Origin: Akkermansiaceae bacterium UBA1506
GTDB lineage: Bacteria > Verrucomicrobiota > Verrucomicrobiia > Verrucomicrobiales > DEV007
DNA: 30,163 nt
Assembly (NCBI GenBank): GCA_002323995.1
Contig: DCQY01000080.1
Coordinates: forward strand, 1 to 30,163
Reading direction: 5' to 3'
A program made the translations under genes and the position numbers. Numbering within the stretch: position 1 is the stretch's first letter; every line of letters starts with the position of its first letter. This document shows, in pieces, positions 1 through 7,823 of the stretch. The notes beneath the pieces were generated by a model. The model searched no databases. It was given only the letters and a program-made list of their open reading frames with translations, and was not told where the DNA came from.

Positions 1-387
1 AAGGAAGAAAAGGCTACGATCGCCAAGCGGAATGAGGAAGCACTGAAGGCTGAGGTTGCTCACTATCGCAAGACAACGGAAGGGGACTATCTTAAGCGGC
101 GGGAGGAATACTACAAGGCCCTCACCGAGGCCGAATACTTGCAGCAGCGGAATCTGTTAATCGATTATCTGATGATGTGGTTCGGCGATGCGATGCGACT
201 CCAGCATGGAGCAAGGCACCTCGACCTGCCCCACTACGAGGAGGGCACCCGCCTGCTAGCCGATTCACTTAGTATTGATGAACTTAGCCAGCGAGTCAAA
301 GCGGTGGAGACTCTTCGTGATAACCTGAATACGAATGTATTTGAGGCGCTCGCGCTTGAGGTCGGCTTTATTCGGGCATTCGCTTAA
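1..387 (+). CDS. holB: Probable DNA polymerase III subunit delta' (C-terminal part, 5' end outside window)
   Basis: The reading frame is open from base 1 to the TAA at 385-387, giving 128 residues of a protein that starts upstream of the window. The first 45 or so residues are highly charged and probably helical. They are followed by a helical segment beginning RNLLIDYLMMWFGDAMRL and a final stretch with LRDNLNTNVFEALALE. This resembles the C-terminal helical domain of clamp-loader delta' subunits, where a 'W..D.LRL' helix and a closing 'L..N.N..LALE' helix are typical. The AAA+ part lies outside the window, so the call rests on the tail alone. The gene converges on mscS with 8 bases between the stop codons. 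Another clamp-loader-like protein is possible. Confidence 0.55.
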   Translation, partial: KEEKATIAKRNEEALKAEVAHYRKTTEGDYLKRREEYYKALTEAEYLQQRNLLIDYLMMWFGDAMRLQHGARHLDLPHYEEGTRLLADSLSIDELSQRVKAVETLRDNLNTNVFEALALEVGFIRAFA

Positions 388-395
388 TATTGATG

Positions 396-1241
396 CTAGC
401 CCATCTTCAAACCATCGCTGGAGCTTGAATTGGCGTGGTTGACGTGAATATCCATCTGAGGGAATGGCATGGAGATGCCGGAATCATCGAGAGCGAGTTT
501 GATATTTTCGGTCAGCTCGCACTTCGTGGCGAAGAAGTCGGAGGTTTTAACCCAGGGGCGAACGAGGATATCTACGCTCGAGGCGTTGAGCTCACCAACG
601 GCGACTAAAGGTTCTGGGTCGCTGAGGATACGTTTTTCTTTGTTGATTACTTGTTCAAGAGTTCTCTTAGCTTCGCGAAGGTCGTCGTCATAGCCAATTG
701 CTACGACAAGATCGATTCTGCGAGTATCTCGAGCACTGTTATTCGTGATTTTTCCACTGAAAATGTCTCCGTTGGGAACTACGATTTCCCGATTGTCTGC
801 CGTGCGCATTGTGGTGCTAAAAATCTGGACATCTTCCACCACTCCCGAGGCCCCTCCAGCTTCGATGGAGTCACCTGTTTTGAAAGGGCGAAACATGATT
901 AACATGACCCCAGCTGCAAAGTTCTGAAGAGAATCCTTGAGAGCTAGTCCAATAGCCAGGCCAGCGGCTCCTAGAACGGCGATAAAAGAAGTTGTGGGTA
1001 CGCCAAGCCGATTTAAGGCCGCAATGATAAAAATGAAGTAGAGTGACCATTTTAGCAGACTGGTGACAAACTTGATCAGCATATCGTCGAACTTGGCATG
1101 CCTCATTCCACGACAGACCAAGTTCACAATCCATTTGGAGATCATGATGCCGATAATCAGAATGAGAAGGGCGAACCCAATATTGGCTCCCCACGGAATG
1201 AGATATTGCTCGGCGAGCGCTTTGTAGTCGAAAGAGGTCAT
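396..1241 (-). CDS. mscS: Small-conductance mechanosensitive channel, MscS family
   Basis: This 281-residue protein has the size and plan of the minimal MscS channel, which opens under membrane tension to release solutes during hypo-osmotic shock. Three hydrophobic segments lie at about residues 17-40, 60-82 and 86-115. The third is the Gly/Ala-rich pore helix (AVLGAAGLAIGLALKDSLQN), as expected for TM3. The beta domain follows (FRPFKTGDSIEAGG, then VPNG around 155), and then the alpha/beta cytoplasmic domain. It starts at an ATG preceded by a run of A and no Shine-Dalgarno sequence. The polar C-terminal tail is Ser-rich (HANSSSSDGLKMG). It is the last gene of the minus-strand run and ends 8 bases from the stop of the upstream plus-strand gene. 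Confidence 0.95.
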   Translation of the reverse strand: MTSFDYKALAEQYLIPWGANIGFALLILIIGIMISKWIVNLVCRGMRHAKFDDMLIKFVTSLLKWSLYFIFIIAALNRLGVPTTSFIAVLGAAGLAIGLALKDSLQNFAAGVMLIMFRPFKTGDSIEAGGASGVVEDVQIFSTTMRTADNREIVVPNGDIFSGKITNNSARDTRRIDLVVAIGYDDDLREAKRTLEQVINKEKRILSDPEPLVAVGELNASSVDILVRPWVKTSDFFATKCELTENIKLALDDSGISMPFPQMDIHVNHANSSSSDGLKMG

Positions 1242-1368
1242 TTTTTGGTTGTGGCGCTAATGGCGTTTTCTTCTATGATTTCGATAGGGTGCAATGATGA
1301 TGCCAGATTCACCAAGTAGTTCCATTATTTTTCAGATGAGTGTCGATAGTGGCGGCGGATCTTCGTGG

Positions 1369-2241
1369 CTAGTCAATTATTTCCATCGCGGCCATCCATT
1401 TACCAGCAAGGGTCGGCCATTGGTGAATTTCCTCCAGCGTGTTTTGGTAGCCAAAGCCATGCCCACCTTTGGCGAAGATGTGTAACTCGCACGGGCGGTT
1501 GTGGCGGTGCATCTCGATGTAGAGACGGGCGCTGCCTTCTACCCACTTCTTGTCGCCATGAGCGCAGACGATAAAAGCGGGCGGGGTATTTTCGTCAACG
1601 GTTATCTCAGGTGAGAGCTTGTTAGGGTCGTTTTCATCAAGCTGGTAGGCTGGGTAGACGAGAATGCCAAAGTTGGGTACGAGGTTGTCATGGTCCATCG
1701 TGGGATCAGGGTTGTAAGTGCGCTTTTTATTCCAAGTCAGGGCCATGGTTGAGAGATGGCCGCCAGCGGAAAAGCCGAGAATTCCAACTTTTTCAGGATC
1801 TATCTTCCACTCTTTAGAGCGGTTTCGGATTATGCCGATCGCACGGTGAACATCTTGGAGCGGTGCGTGGTGTTTTTCGAGATCTTTGCGGCGCGGGACT
1901 CGATATTTCAGCAGAGCGGCTGACACTCCTAGGGAATTGAGCCAATGGCAGATCTCTTTTCCTTCGTGGGAGTAGGCAAGGATATTGTAGCCACCTCCAG
2001 GGCAGACAATCACTGATGACCCGTTAGGGGTTTTGGCAGGATACCAGGTCAAGGTGGGTTCGCTGACGTTTGAAATGATCTCGATTTTGAAATTGCCTCG
2101 GAGTTGGATGTCCTCTTTGGGGAGTTTGAGGTGGGATTCACCTGGGACGCCTTCGGGCCACAACCTAATAGGCTCGGTGGGGGTGGCGAGTGTGAAGTGG
2201 TAGAATAGTAGGTGAGAGGTGATTAGAACGGCTATTCTCAT
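1369..2241 (-). CDS. Exported alpha/beta-hydrolase, acetyl-esterase/BD-FAE-like
   Basis: The 290-residue protein has a hydrophobic N-terminus (about residues 1-20, ending near LAT) that looks like a signal peptide, so a periplasmic location is likely. The mature part opens with the LWPEGVPG motif common in planctomycete and verrucomicrobial esterases often annotated as xylanase/esterase. The hydrolase features are in order: oxyanion-hole CPGGGY (80-85), nucleophile elbow GFSAGG with Ser158, acidic residue Asp230 in AHGDKKWV, and His261 in KGGHGFG. The full triad is therefore present. Family members deacetylate or de-esterify plant or algal polysaccharide side chains; the actual substrate cannot be read here. 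It lies 70 bases downstream of bioF on the same strand and may be read from the same transcript. Confidence 0.85.
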   Translation of the reverse strand: MRIAVLITSHLLFYHFTLATPTEPIRLWPEGVPGESHLKLPKEDIQLRGNFKIEIISNVSEPTLTWYPAKTPNGSSVIVCPGGGYNILAYSHEGKEICHWLNSLGVSAALLKYRVPRRKDLEKHHAPLQDVHRAIGIIRNRSKEWKIDPEKVGILGFSAGGHLSTMALTWNKKRTYNPDPTMDHDNLVPNFGILVYPAYQLDENDPNKLSPEITVDENTPPAFIVCAHGDKKWVEGSARLYIEMHRHNRPCELHIFAKGGHGFGYQNTLEEIHQWPTLAGKWMAAMEIID

Positions 2242-2311
2242 AATGTTCGAAGGCTACAGACCGATTAAATCAAGGCCGGCCACTTGGAGGTGTTCTTACT
2301 GCAGGTGACAA

Positions 2312-3451
2312 TTAGTAAAGGCTGGTAAGGGCTTCCTTGAGCCCTTTTATTTGCTCCGGCAGGTGGTTTGCAGAAAGTGTGACTCTCAATCGAGCAGTCC
2401 CTTTGGATACGGTGGGGTAGCGAATGGCGGGCACGAGATAGCCGCACTCATGGAGGGTTTGGGATGCCGCGAGAGTCGCTTCATTATCCCCGATGATCAG
2501 TGGAATAATGGCGCTTGTGGCGTCGGTGTTGAACGATTGAATGTTGGACCAAAGGGCTGAACGAAGAGCGGCACCCTCGTCTCCTGCGATTAGGTCAAGG
2601 CAGTCTGAAATGGTAGCAGCAAGTGAGGGCGCAGGTGCCGTGGAGTAGATAAAACTCCTAGCCTTGTTGATGAGGAAATCGATCATGTTGCGGGAACCGC
2701 AGATATAGCCACCTGATAGTCCAGCCGCTTTACTAAACGTTCCCATTTGAAGATTGATTTGGTCTTCAAGGCCGAGTTCTGCGGCGAGGCCGCGACCCTC
2801 CGGTCCGATGTAGCCGAAGGCATGTGCTTCGTCGACAAGCAGTAAGGCCGGAGAAGGGGTGATAAGATCGCAGATCCCTTGAAGGGGTGCCCGATCGCCG
2901 TCCATGCTGAAGACTGACTCGGTGATAACAAGAATTCGGCCGTCCTTTGCAATTCTTCCCTCCGCCCAAGAGAGATGGCTGGAAAGCTTTTCGAGGTCGT
3001 TGTGAGGAAAGACCCGCATAGTCGCCCCGCTGAGACGGGCTCCATCGATTAGGGAGGCATGGCAGAGCTTGTCGAGAATGACTATATCTTCCTTGCCGCA
3101 AAGGGCCGGAATGACACCGGTTGCGGTTGCAAATCCGGTGCTGAAGGTCAAGGCGCTTTCAGTGTTCTTGAACGCGGCTAACTTTTCTTCTAGTTGGTGG
3201 TGAGGTGACTGGGAGCCGCAAACGAGACGGGATGCACCAGCGCCGGTTCCGAACGCCTCAATATTTGCAATAAACGAGGCCCGGTTGAGAGGATGATTTG
3301 CGAGCCCAAGGTAATCGTTGGAAGAAAAGTTGAGAAGCACGCTGCCATCCGCAAGTGCTACTCTGGCTCCCTGAGGTGAATCGATACGTCGTAGCTGGCG
3401 ACGCAGTCCGGATGCCTCAAGTTCATCTAGCTCACTTTCGGGAGTACGCAT
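2312..3451 (-). CDS. bioF: 8-amino-7-oxononanoate synthase (biotin synthesis)
   Basis: This is a PLP-dependent alpha-oxoamine synthase of 379 residues, a normal length for BioF, which condenses pimeloyl-ACP/CoA with L-alanine to make 8-amino-7-oxononanoate. Recognisable parts are the N-terminal NFSSNDYLGLANHP (41-54), the GTGAGASRLVCGS substrate loop (68-80), VDEAHAFGYIGPEGRG with the cofactor-binding Asp/His (207-221), and the Schiff-base lysine Lys241 in GTFSKAAGLSGGY. The closest alternative is 2-amino-3-ketobutyrate CoA ligase (Kbl), but the short N-terminus and HASLIDGARLSGA favour BioF. The ATG is 3 bases after the stop of the S41-like gene, so translation is probably coupled. No other bio genes are in the window. 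Confidence 0.9.
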   Translation of the reverse strand: MRTPESELDELEASGLRRQLRRIDSPQGARVALADGSVLLNFSSNDYLGLANHPLNRASFIANIEAFGTGAGASRLVCGSQSPHHQLEEKLAAFKNTESALTFSTGFATATGVIPALCGKEDIVILDKLCHASLIDGARLSGATMRVFPHNDLEKLSSHLSWAEGRIAKDGRILVITESVFSMDGDRAPLQGICDLITPSPALLLVDEAHAFGYIGPEGRGLAAELGLEDQINLQMGTFSKAAGLSGGYICGSRNMIDFLINKARSFIYSTAPAPSLAATISDCLDLIAGDEGAALRSALWSNIQSFNTDATSAIIPLIIGDNEATLAASQTLHECGYLVPAIRYPTVSKGTARLRVTLSANHLPEQIKGLKEALTSLY

Positions 3452-3454
3452 TGG

Positions 3455-4567
3455 CTAACCATCCGAATTAATAAAAGCGGTCGCATTAAGTAGGTCGGCT
3501 GCCTGCTGGAGCGATCGGTCCTGAAGTGGAGGCTTGTCCCAAGGGGTGGGCTTGTTATTGCTGCGAAGAAGATAGTAATCGATCTCAGGATCAGTGCCAG
3601 CAACTAGCGCAGCCTCATTGAGGCGCGGGCGCTCTTTTTGGATGAGAAAATCTCTGAGGTTTTTTCCGCTTTCAGTCAGACGGAAAATAGAGCGTTTCGA
3701 TTCGTAAGGAGTCGGAGTGACAATGTCAGGTTTAATGCCAACCCTGAAGATGGAAGAGTCGTCTTCAAGCACTACTTCGGCGATCGCATACCGAAGAATA
3801 CGATCCTCGGCGATGATTACATCGCGGTATTCGACAGTAAGACCGGGAGTCTTTTCGCCGATGACGAGGCAATTGGTTTCACGCTTCAATACGGCGGCGA
3901 TGATTTCTCCGACATTACCCGTTTCAGCATCCACCAAAAGGATGAGTTCGCGATTCCAACTGTGTTCGACCGGTTGTGAGACAAAGAGGGTTGGGCGATC
4001 ATTTCCTGGTCGTCGGATCTTAAATAGTAGTTCGTTCGGAGGTCGAAAGCGGCCCAGAATTTCGGAGGCGATGACAAATTCGGCTTGCGCTTGCGGGGAG
4101 CGGAGGTCAACGATCAAATGAGTTATTTCAGAATTTTTGGAAAATTCGGTTAATGAGCGGTCAAGTTGGGCGACACACTTCTCGTTGAACTTACCGAATC
4201 GGATGTAGGCAGTGTCGTCTGTGATAATGGCTTGGTGATATTCAAATGGAGAGTCACGATTGCTAAGTTGTTCTTCGGTAAGTAGCATGGCGTCGAAATC
4301 GAGTCTCCTAAGAATTCCTTGTAGCGCAGCGCGATTGATTTCGAGTTCGCTGAGATTGTTATGATTGATGTAGTCGGTGGTAAGCAGGCGAAACGCTTCT
4401 TGGAGGCTGGACTGATTCAGCGTGTCGATCAAGTTGTGCAGACGTTGTGTGCCGTCTGTAGTCTGCAGAGGGGAAGGGAGTGCCACCTCGGGCGCGGTTT
4501 CCTGCTCAGCGAAGACGGCGCAAGGTAGCAAGGCGAGAACTAGAATAGATCGCTTGAACATAGTCAT
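3455..4567 (-). CDS. S41 (tail-specific) peptidase homologue lacking the catalytic Ser and Lys
   Basis: I place the start at the ATG at 4565-4567, two bases after the thiD stop, giving 370 residues with a clear signal peptide (FKRSILVLALLPCAVFA, 4-20). A second in-frame ATG lies at 4559-4561. The upstream extension of the frame overlaps thiD and is not protein-like. The middle resembles the S41/CtpA fold: IVDLRS (152-157), ELILLVDAETGNVGEIIAAV (207-226), VIGEKTPGL (235-243) and VGIKPDIVTP (276-285). Aligned without gaps to Tsp/CtpA, the serine of 'SASASE' is Asn218 and the lysine of 'GEPTFGK' is Leu243, so proteolysis is not expected. No PDZ domain is visible. It sits between thiD and bioF with 2-3 base gaps. 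Its role is unknown; a binding or scaffold role is inference. Confidence 0.75.
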   Translation of the reverse strand: MTMFKRSILVLALLPCAVFAEQETAPEVALPSPLQTTDGTQRLHNLIDTLNQSSLQEAFRLLTTDYINHNNLSELEINRAALQGILRRLDFDAMLLTEEQLSNRDSPFEYHQAIITDDTAYIRFGKFNEKCVAQLDRSLTEFSKNSEITHLIVDLRSPQAQAEFVIASEILGRFRPPNELLFKIRRPGNDRPTLFVSQPVEHSWNRELILLVDAETGNVGEIIAAVLKRETNCLVIGEKTPGLTVEYRDVIIAEDRILRYAIAEVVLEDDSSIFRVGIKPDIVTPTPYESKRSIFRLTESGKNLRDFLIQKERPRLNEAALVAGTDPEIDYYLLRSNNKPTPWDKPPLQDRSLQQAADLLNATAFINSDG

Positions 4568-4569
4568 AA

Positions 4570-5382
4570 TCAGTCTACGGAATTCGGAAAATGATTCAAC
4601 GTGTCGCTGACACCGGATTGAGGCCATGAAAAGTGCGCTGTTAGCGCGGCAGAGAGATAGGACACCGCACTGGAAATAGCTTCTAGGACGGGTTGACCAA
4701 GGGCCAGATGGCTTGCGATTGACGATGAGAGAGTGCATCCGGTGCCGTGGATATCGGGTAGGGCGAGCCTTTCATGGGAGATTTCAATAACGTTTCCTCC
4801 GATGCAGGCGTAATCAGCGATGGTAGCGCCTCCGGTTACGTGTCCGCCTTTAACGAGGAAGTCAGAGCCGAATGTTTCGAATAGTTGTAGGGCCGCTTCG
4901 GCAGGAATGATCGATTCTTCGCGCATTTCCAAGAGGGCAGCAACTTCGGGAAGATTTGGCGTGGTGAGTGTTGCCAGCGGAATTAAATCCTCCCTGAGTC
5001 GATCCTGACCGAAGTCATCGAGCAGAGATTCACCGGCAGTGGCTCGCATCACGGGGTCAATGACGAAAGGAACGGCGGGGTTGTCTTTAATGAAGTGAGC
5101 GACGGCAACAACATTTTCCCCGGTTGCCAGCATCCCAGTCTTGATAGCCGATATGGGGAAAGAAGCGCTTACGCGGTCAAGTTGAGCAGTCAAGAGACTG
5201 GGGGCAACCGGTTGAATCTGCGAGACTGCTCCAGGAGCTTCCGCCACGATGGCGGTGATAGCGTTGAGTCCATAAATTCCGTGAGCCGCAAAGGTCTTCA
5301 AATCGGCTTGGATCCCAGCACCGGCGGACGAATCAGAACCGGCAATAGTCAGGGCGACAGGAGGTGAGTCAGGGGAGGCGAT
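4570..5382 (-). CDS. thiD: Hydroxymethylpyrimidine/phosphomethylpyrimidine kinase, apparent non-AUG start
   Basis: ThiD phosphorylates HMP and HMP-phosphate for thiamine synthesis. The family N-terminus LTIAGSDSSAGAGIQADLKT is present in frame, as are FVIDPVMRA, TPNLPEVAALL, LVKGGH and DIHGTGCTLSSSIAS (the anion-hole/catalytic Asp region). The frame is open back to a TAA at 5401-5403, yet between that stop and the Leu codon (TTG) at 5299-5301 there is no ATG, GTG or TTG. Starting at that TTG would remove the GSD and AGAGIQAD substrate-binding region. The ATC at 5380-5382 gives 270 residues, close to the usual 266, so I use it; ATT (5344-5346) or CTG (5350-5352) are alternatives. It is the first gene of the thiD/S41-like/bioF run and diverges from avtA. 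Confidence 0.85.
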   Translation of the reverse strand: MASPDSPPVALTIAGSDSSAGAGIQADLKTFAAHGIYGLNAITAIVAEAPGAVSQIQPVAPSLLTAQLDRVSASFPISAIKTGMLATGENVVAVAHFIKDNPAVPFVIDPVMRATAGESLLDDFGQDRLREDLIPLATLTTPNLPEVAALLEMREESIIPAEAALQLFETFGSDFLVKGGHVTGGATIADYACIGGNVIEISHERLALPDIHGTGCTLSSSIASHLALGQPVLEAISSAVSYLSAALTAHFSWPQSGVSDTLNHFPNSVD

Positions 5383-5463
5383 ATCGTTATGGTTGTGAGA
5401 TTAGGGAGTCAGTGAAGCTTGCCAGAAAGCTGCGATGAGTGCAAATAGGTCTATTGTCTTTCC

Positions 5464-6762
5464 ATGAGCGAAACCGATCCTGATCCGCCCTATCCAAAAT
5501 CTATCTTTGCGAGCAAGTTGACAGAACACTCGGGTATCACTGAGTTGATGGATGATCTCGGTGAAGCTCTAACTGTTGGTAAGGATAGTTTGCGCATGAT
5601 GGGTGGTGGAAATCCAGATCATATTCCTGCCGTGCAATTACTCTGGCGCAAGCAGATGGAGGCGCTCCTCCATAAGGAGGGAAACGAGTTTGACCGTGTT
5701 ATCGCTGATTATGACCAGCCCGCTGGGAGCCCGGTTTTTCGCGAAGCTGTCGCGAATTTTTTACGAAACCAATACGGGTGGGATCTGACTCGAGATAACA
5801 TCGCGGTCACCAATGGTGGTCAGACGGCTTTCTTCTTTCTTCTGAACCGCTTTGGCGGTGAGATGACGGGTGGTGGCGAAAAGCGCATCCTGCTTCCCAT
5901 TGTCCCCGAATACATTGGATATGGCGATCAGGGGATTTCGGATACGGATCTATTCGACAGCCGGAAGCCTTTCGTCGAAATAACGGGGGAGCGTCGCTTC
6001 AAATACCGGATCGATTTTGACAATTTGGATGTTAATGATACCCACGGTGCCATCGCAGTCTCACGACCAACTAATCCGAGTAGCAACGTTCTTACCGATG
6101 GAGAGATTTCAAATCTCAGGGAGTTGGCCTGTGAAAAAGGAATTCCGCTAATCATCGACAATGCCTATGGTTTGCCTTTCCCCGGCGTTGTCTTTCGCGC
6201 TGCCGCACCCGTGTGGGACAAAAATATAATCCTGACATTAAGCCTCAGTAAACTGGGTCTTCCCGGGACCCGTACCGGCATCGTTATTGCTCGGCCTGAG
6301 ATCGTCCGGGAGATCCGCTCGATGACCGCTATCGTCGGCCTCGCGAACAATAATGTTGGGCAGGCATTGGTGCGCCCGATGTTGGAGACAGGCGAGATTA
6401 AGCAACTATCCGACGAAGTGATTCGGCCTCATTATCGGGCGCGTTCGGAGCAGGCGATGGAGCTTGCAGAGGCATTTTTGCCGCCAGAAGTGCCATGGAG
6501 GATTCACGAAAGTGAAGGCGCATTTTTTCTCTGGTTCTGGTTTGAGAATCTTCCAATCAGTGGTCGTGAACTCTACCGTCGTCTGAAGGAGGCTGGAGTC
6601 ATTGTCGTCCCGGGCGAATATTTCTTCTTCGGTCTCAATACCGAAGGATGGGATCACGCTCGACAGTGCATTCGTGTGAGTTTTACTCAGCCTGAACCGA
6701 TCGTACGAGATGGGTTTCGCATCTTAGGTGAGGTGATCCGGGAAGTCTATGGATCGAACTGA
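5464..6762 (+). CDS. avtA: Valine-pyruvate aminotransferase
   Basis: This is a class I/II fold-type I PLP aminotransferase of 432 residues. The N-terminal pattern SGITELMDDLGEAL followed by MMGGGNPDHIP (45-55) is characteristic of AvtA (alanine-valine transaminase) rather than generic AspC-type enzymes. Further PLP features are VTNGGQTAFF (115-124), RPTNPSSNVL (201-210), the Asp232/Tyr235 pair in IIDNAYG, and Schiff-base Lys263 in LSLSKLGLPGTRTG. The C-terminal domain carries the Arg (CIRVSFTQPEP) that binds the substrate carboxylate. The ATG is preceded by a pyrimidine-rich leader without a Shine-Dalgarno sequence. It is divergent from thiD across a short intergenic region and appears monocistronic. 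Its likely role is to balance alanine, valine and pyruvate pools. Confidence 0.92.
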   Translation: MSETDPDPPYPKSIFASKLTEHSGITELMDDLGEALTVGKDSLRMMGGGNPDHIPAVQLLWRKQMEALLHKEGNEFDRVIADYDQPAGSPVFREAVANFLRNQYGWDLTRDNIAVTNGGQTAFFFLLNRFGGEMTGGGEKRILLPIVPEYIGYGDQGISDTDLFDSRKPFVEITGERRFKYRIDFDNLDVNDTHGAIAVSRPTNPSSNVLTDGEISNLRELACEKGIPLIIDNAYGLPFPGVVFRAAAPVWDKNIILTLSLSKLGLPGTRTGIVIARPEIVREIRSMTAIVGLANNNVGQALVRPMLETGEIKQLSDEVIRPHYRARSEQAMELAEAFLPPEVPWRIHESEGAFFLWFWFENLPISGRELYRRLKEAGVIVVPGEYFFFGLNTEGWDHARQCIRVSFTQPEPIVRDGFRILGEVIREVYGSN

Positions 6763-6817
6763 AAGGCGTTCCTAAAAATCCGACTGGCAGTCGTTACGTC
6801 CGGATACGCGTTACGAT

Positions 6818-7237
6818 TCAGCCTGTAACCAATATCGCAGTCGGGATTCCCGTCGAGTCGCGAATCAGAGACATCTTAAGCTTCCAGTGATCTGAGATTT
6901 TTTTAAGTAGTTGGCGGCGAGTAATCTCTGATGATGAGAAATTGAAAGGGGTTACCGTAGTGGGTAAGCTGTTTGTTTGATAAAATATATCGTTTAGCGG
7001 TACCTGATCGAAGATTAGCTCCGCGGTCATGTGTTTGTAGTTGACCTCAAACACCTCGTCGAGCCACTTGTTGAGGGGGTCGAAGTCTGTTTCAAGAAAT
7101 CCAACAGTGTTAATCGTCTCGTCACCGGTCATGGTAGGGAAACCACCATTGTTTTTGTTGCCACCCAAATGACAGGAGGAAAGCCCGAAACAAAGCCCTG
7201 CGATTCCGATAAAATGCCAACCGCCACCGTATTTCAT
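6818..7237 (-). CDS. Small lipoprotein with a possible STN/secretin-like domain
   Basis: The 139-residue protein has an N-terminal hydrophobic stretch ending in a lipobox, LSSC with Cys22, followed by a Gly/Asn-rich linker. This indicates a lipoprotein, and His at +2 would favour the outer membrane. The C-terminal half (about 70-138) starts AELIFDQVPLNDIFYQT and ends with SDHWKLKMSLIRDSTG and a beta strand TAILVTG. That pattern (an amphipathic beta strand, a short helix, then a helix ending before an 'L...R' strand pair) recalls the STN domain at the N-terminus of secretins and TonB receptors, but here it stands alone. I do not recognise a family with certainty. The upstream bases are AT-rich (TTTAATATTTATTCT before ATG). 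It diverges from coaD. Confidence 0.6.
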   Translation of the reverse strand: MKYGGGWHFIGIAGLCFGLSSCHLGGNKNNGGFPTMTGDETINTVGFLETDFDPLNKWLDEVFEVNYKHMTAELIFDQVPLNDIFYQTNSLPTTVTPFNFSSSEITRRQLLKKISDHWKLKMSLIRDSTGIPTAILVTG

Positions 7238-7304
7238 AGAATAAATATTAAACGGGAATCGTTGAAATGTCTTTGAAAAACTTCCAGATATGGGTTCGCA
7301 ATTC

Positions 7305-7321
7305 CTTCAGGCTAGCTGAAG
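7305..7321 (+). promoter_or_regulatory. Small hairpin directly upstream of coaD
   Basis: CTTCAG (7305-7310) and CTGAAG (7316-7321) form a perfect six-base stem around a five-base loop, ending 15 bases before the coaD ATG. It lies within the expected 5' leader. No T-run follows, so a terminator is unlikely. Chance is possible for so short a stem. Confidence 0.25.
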
Positions 7322-7336
7322 TTCGGTTTACGTTTT

Positions 7337-7816
7337 ATGAAAACTGCTATTTATCCAGGGAGTTTTGATCCGGTCCACAACGGGCACCTCGACGTGATTG
7401 AGAGGGCGTCTAAGCTCTGGGATCGAGTCATTGTCGCGGTGGCGCTTAATCACGAGAAGGAGGGACTCTTTACGATGGAAGAGCGAGTTGATCTAATCGA
7501 AAAGGCTTCATGCCATCTTGCAGGTGTAGAGGTGACTGCGTTCGAGGGACTGCTGGTGGATTACGTGAAAGAGGTTGAGGCGAATGCAATATTGCGGGGC
7601 CTTCGAGCAGTTTCCGATTTTGAGTATGAATTTCAGATGGCCTTAATGAATCGCAGCCTGGACGAGACACTTGAAACTGTTTTCCTGATGCCAAGTCAAG
7701 AAAGGATCTACCTGAGTTCGCGAATTGTGAAGGAAGTTGCTGCCTTCGGCGGTGACATTGATCGATTTGTTCCGTTAGTGGTGAAACAAGCGATGGCAGA
7801 GAAACTGAAAAGCTGA
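7337..7816 (+). CDS. coaD: Phosphopantetheine adenylyltransferase
   Basis: CoaD transfers AMP from ATP to 4'-phosphopantetheine, the penultimate step of CoA synthesis. The 159-residue length is exactly that of the family. The nucleotidyltransferase signature AIYPGSFDPVHNGHLDVI (4-21) carries the HxGH ATP site, and YLSSRIVKEVA (about 129-139) carries the Ser-Ser-Arg motif at the triphosphate. AILRGLRAVSDFEYEFQMA in the middle is the usual substrate loop and hexamer contact. Together with panD in the same window it belongs to the pantothenate/CoA route, though the two are not in one operon. A 6-bp hairpin (7305-7321) lies just upstream of the ATG. The stop is 7 bases from that of the convergent topoisomerase gene. 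Confidence 0.97.
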   Translation: MKTAIYPGSFDPVHNGHLDVIERASKLWDRVIVAVALNHEKEGLFTMEERVDLIEKASCHLAGVEVTAFEGLLVDYVKEVEANAILRGLRAVSDFEYEFQMALMNRSLDETLETVFLMPSQERIYLSSRIVKEVAAFGGDIDRFVPLVVKQAMAEKLKS

Positions 7817-7823
7817 AGCGCGG

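Noticed and set aside
4568..4738. 57-residue N-terminal extension of the S41-like protein
   Set aside because: It overlaps thiD completely, and the signal peptide begins right after the ATG at 4567.
6781..6793. CGACTGGCAGTCG palindrome after avtA as a terminator
   Set aside because: The dyad leaves only a one-base centre, so the real stem is four bases, and no T-run follows.
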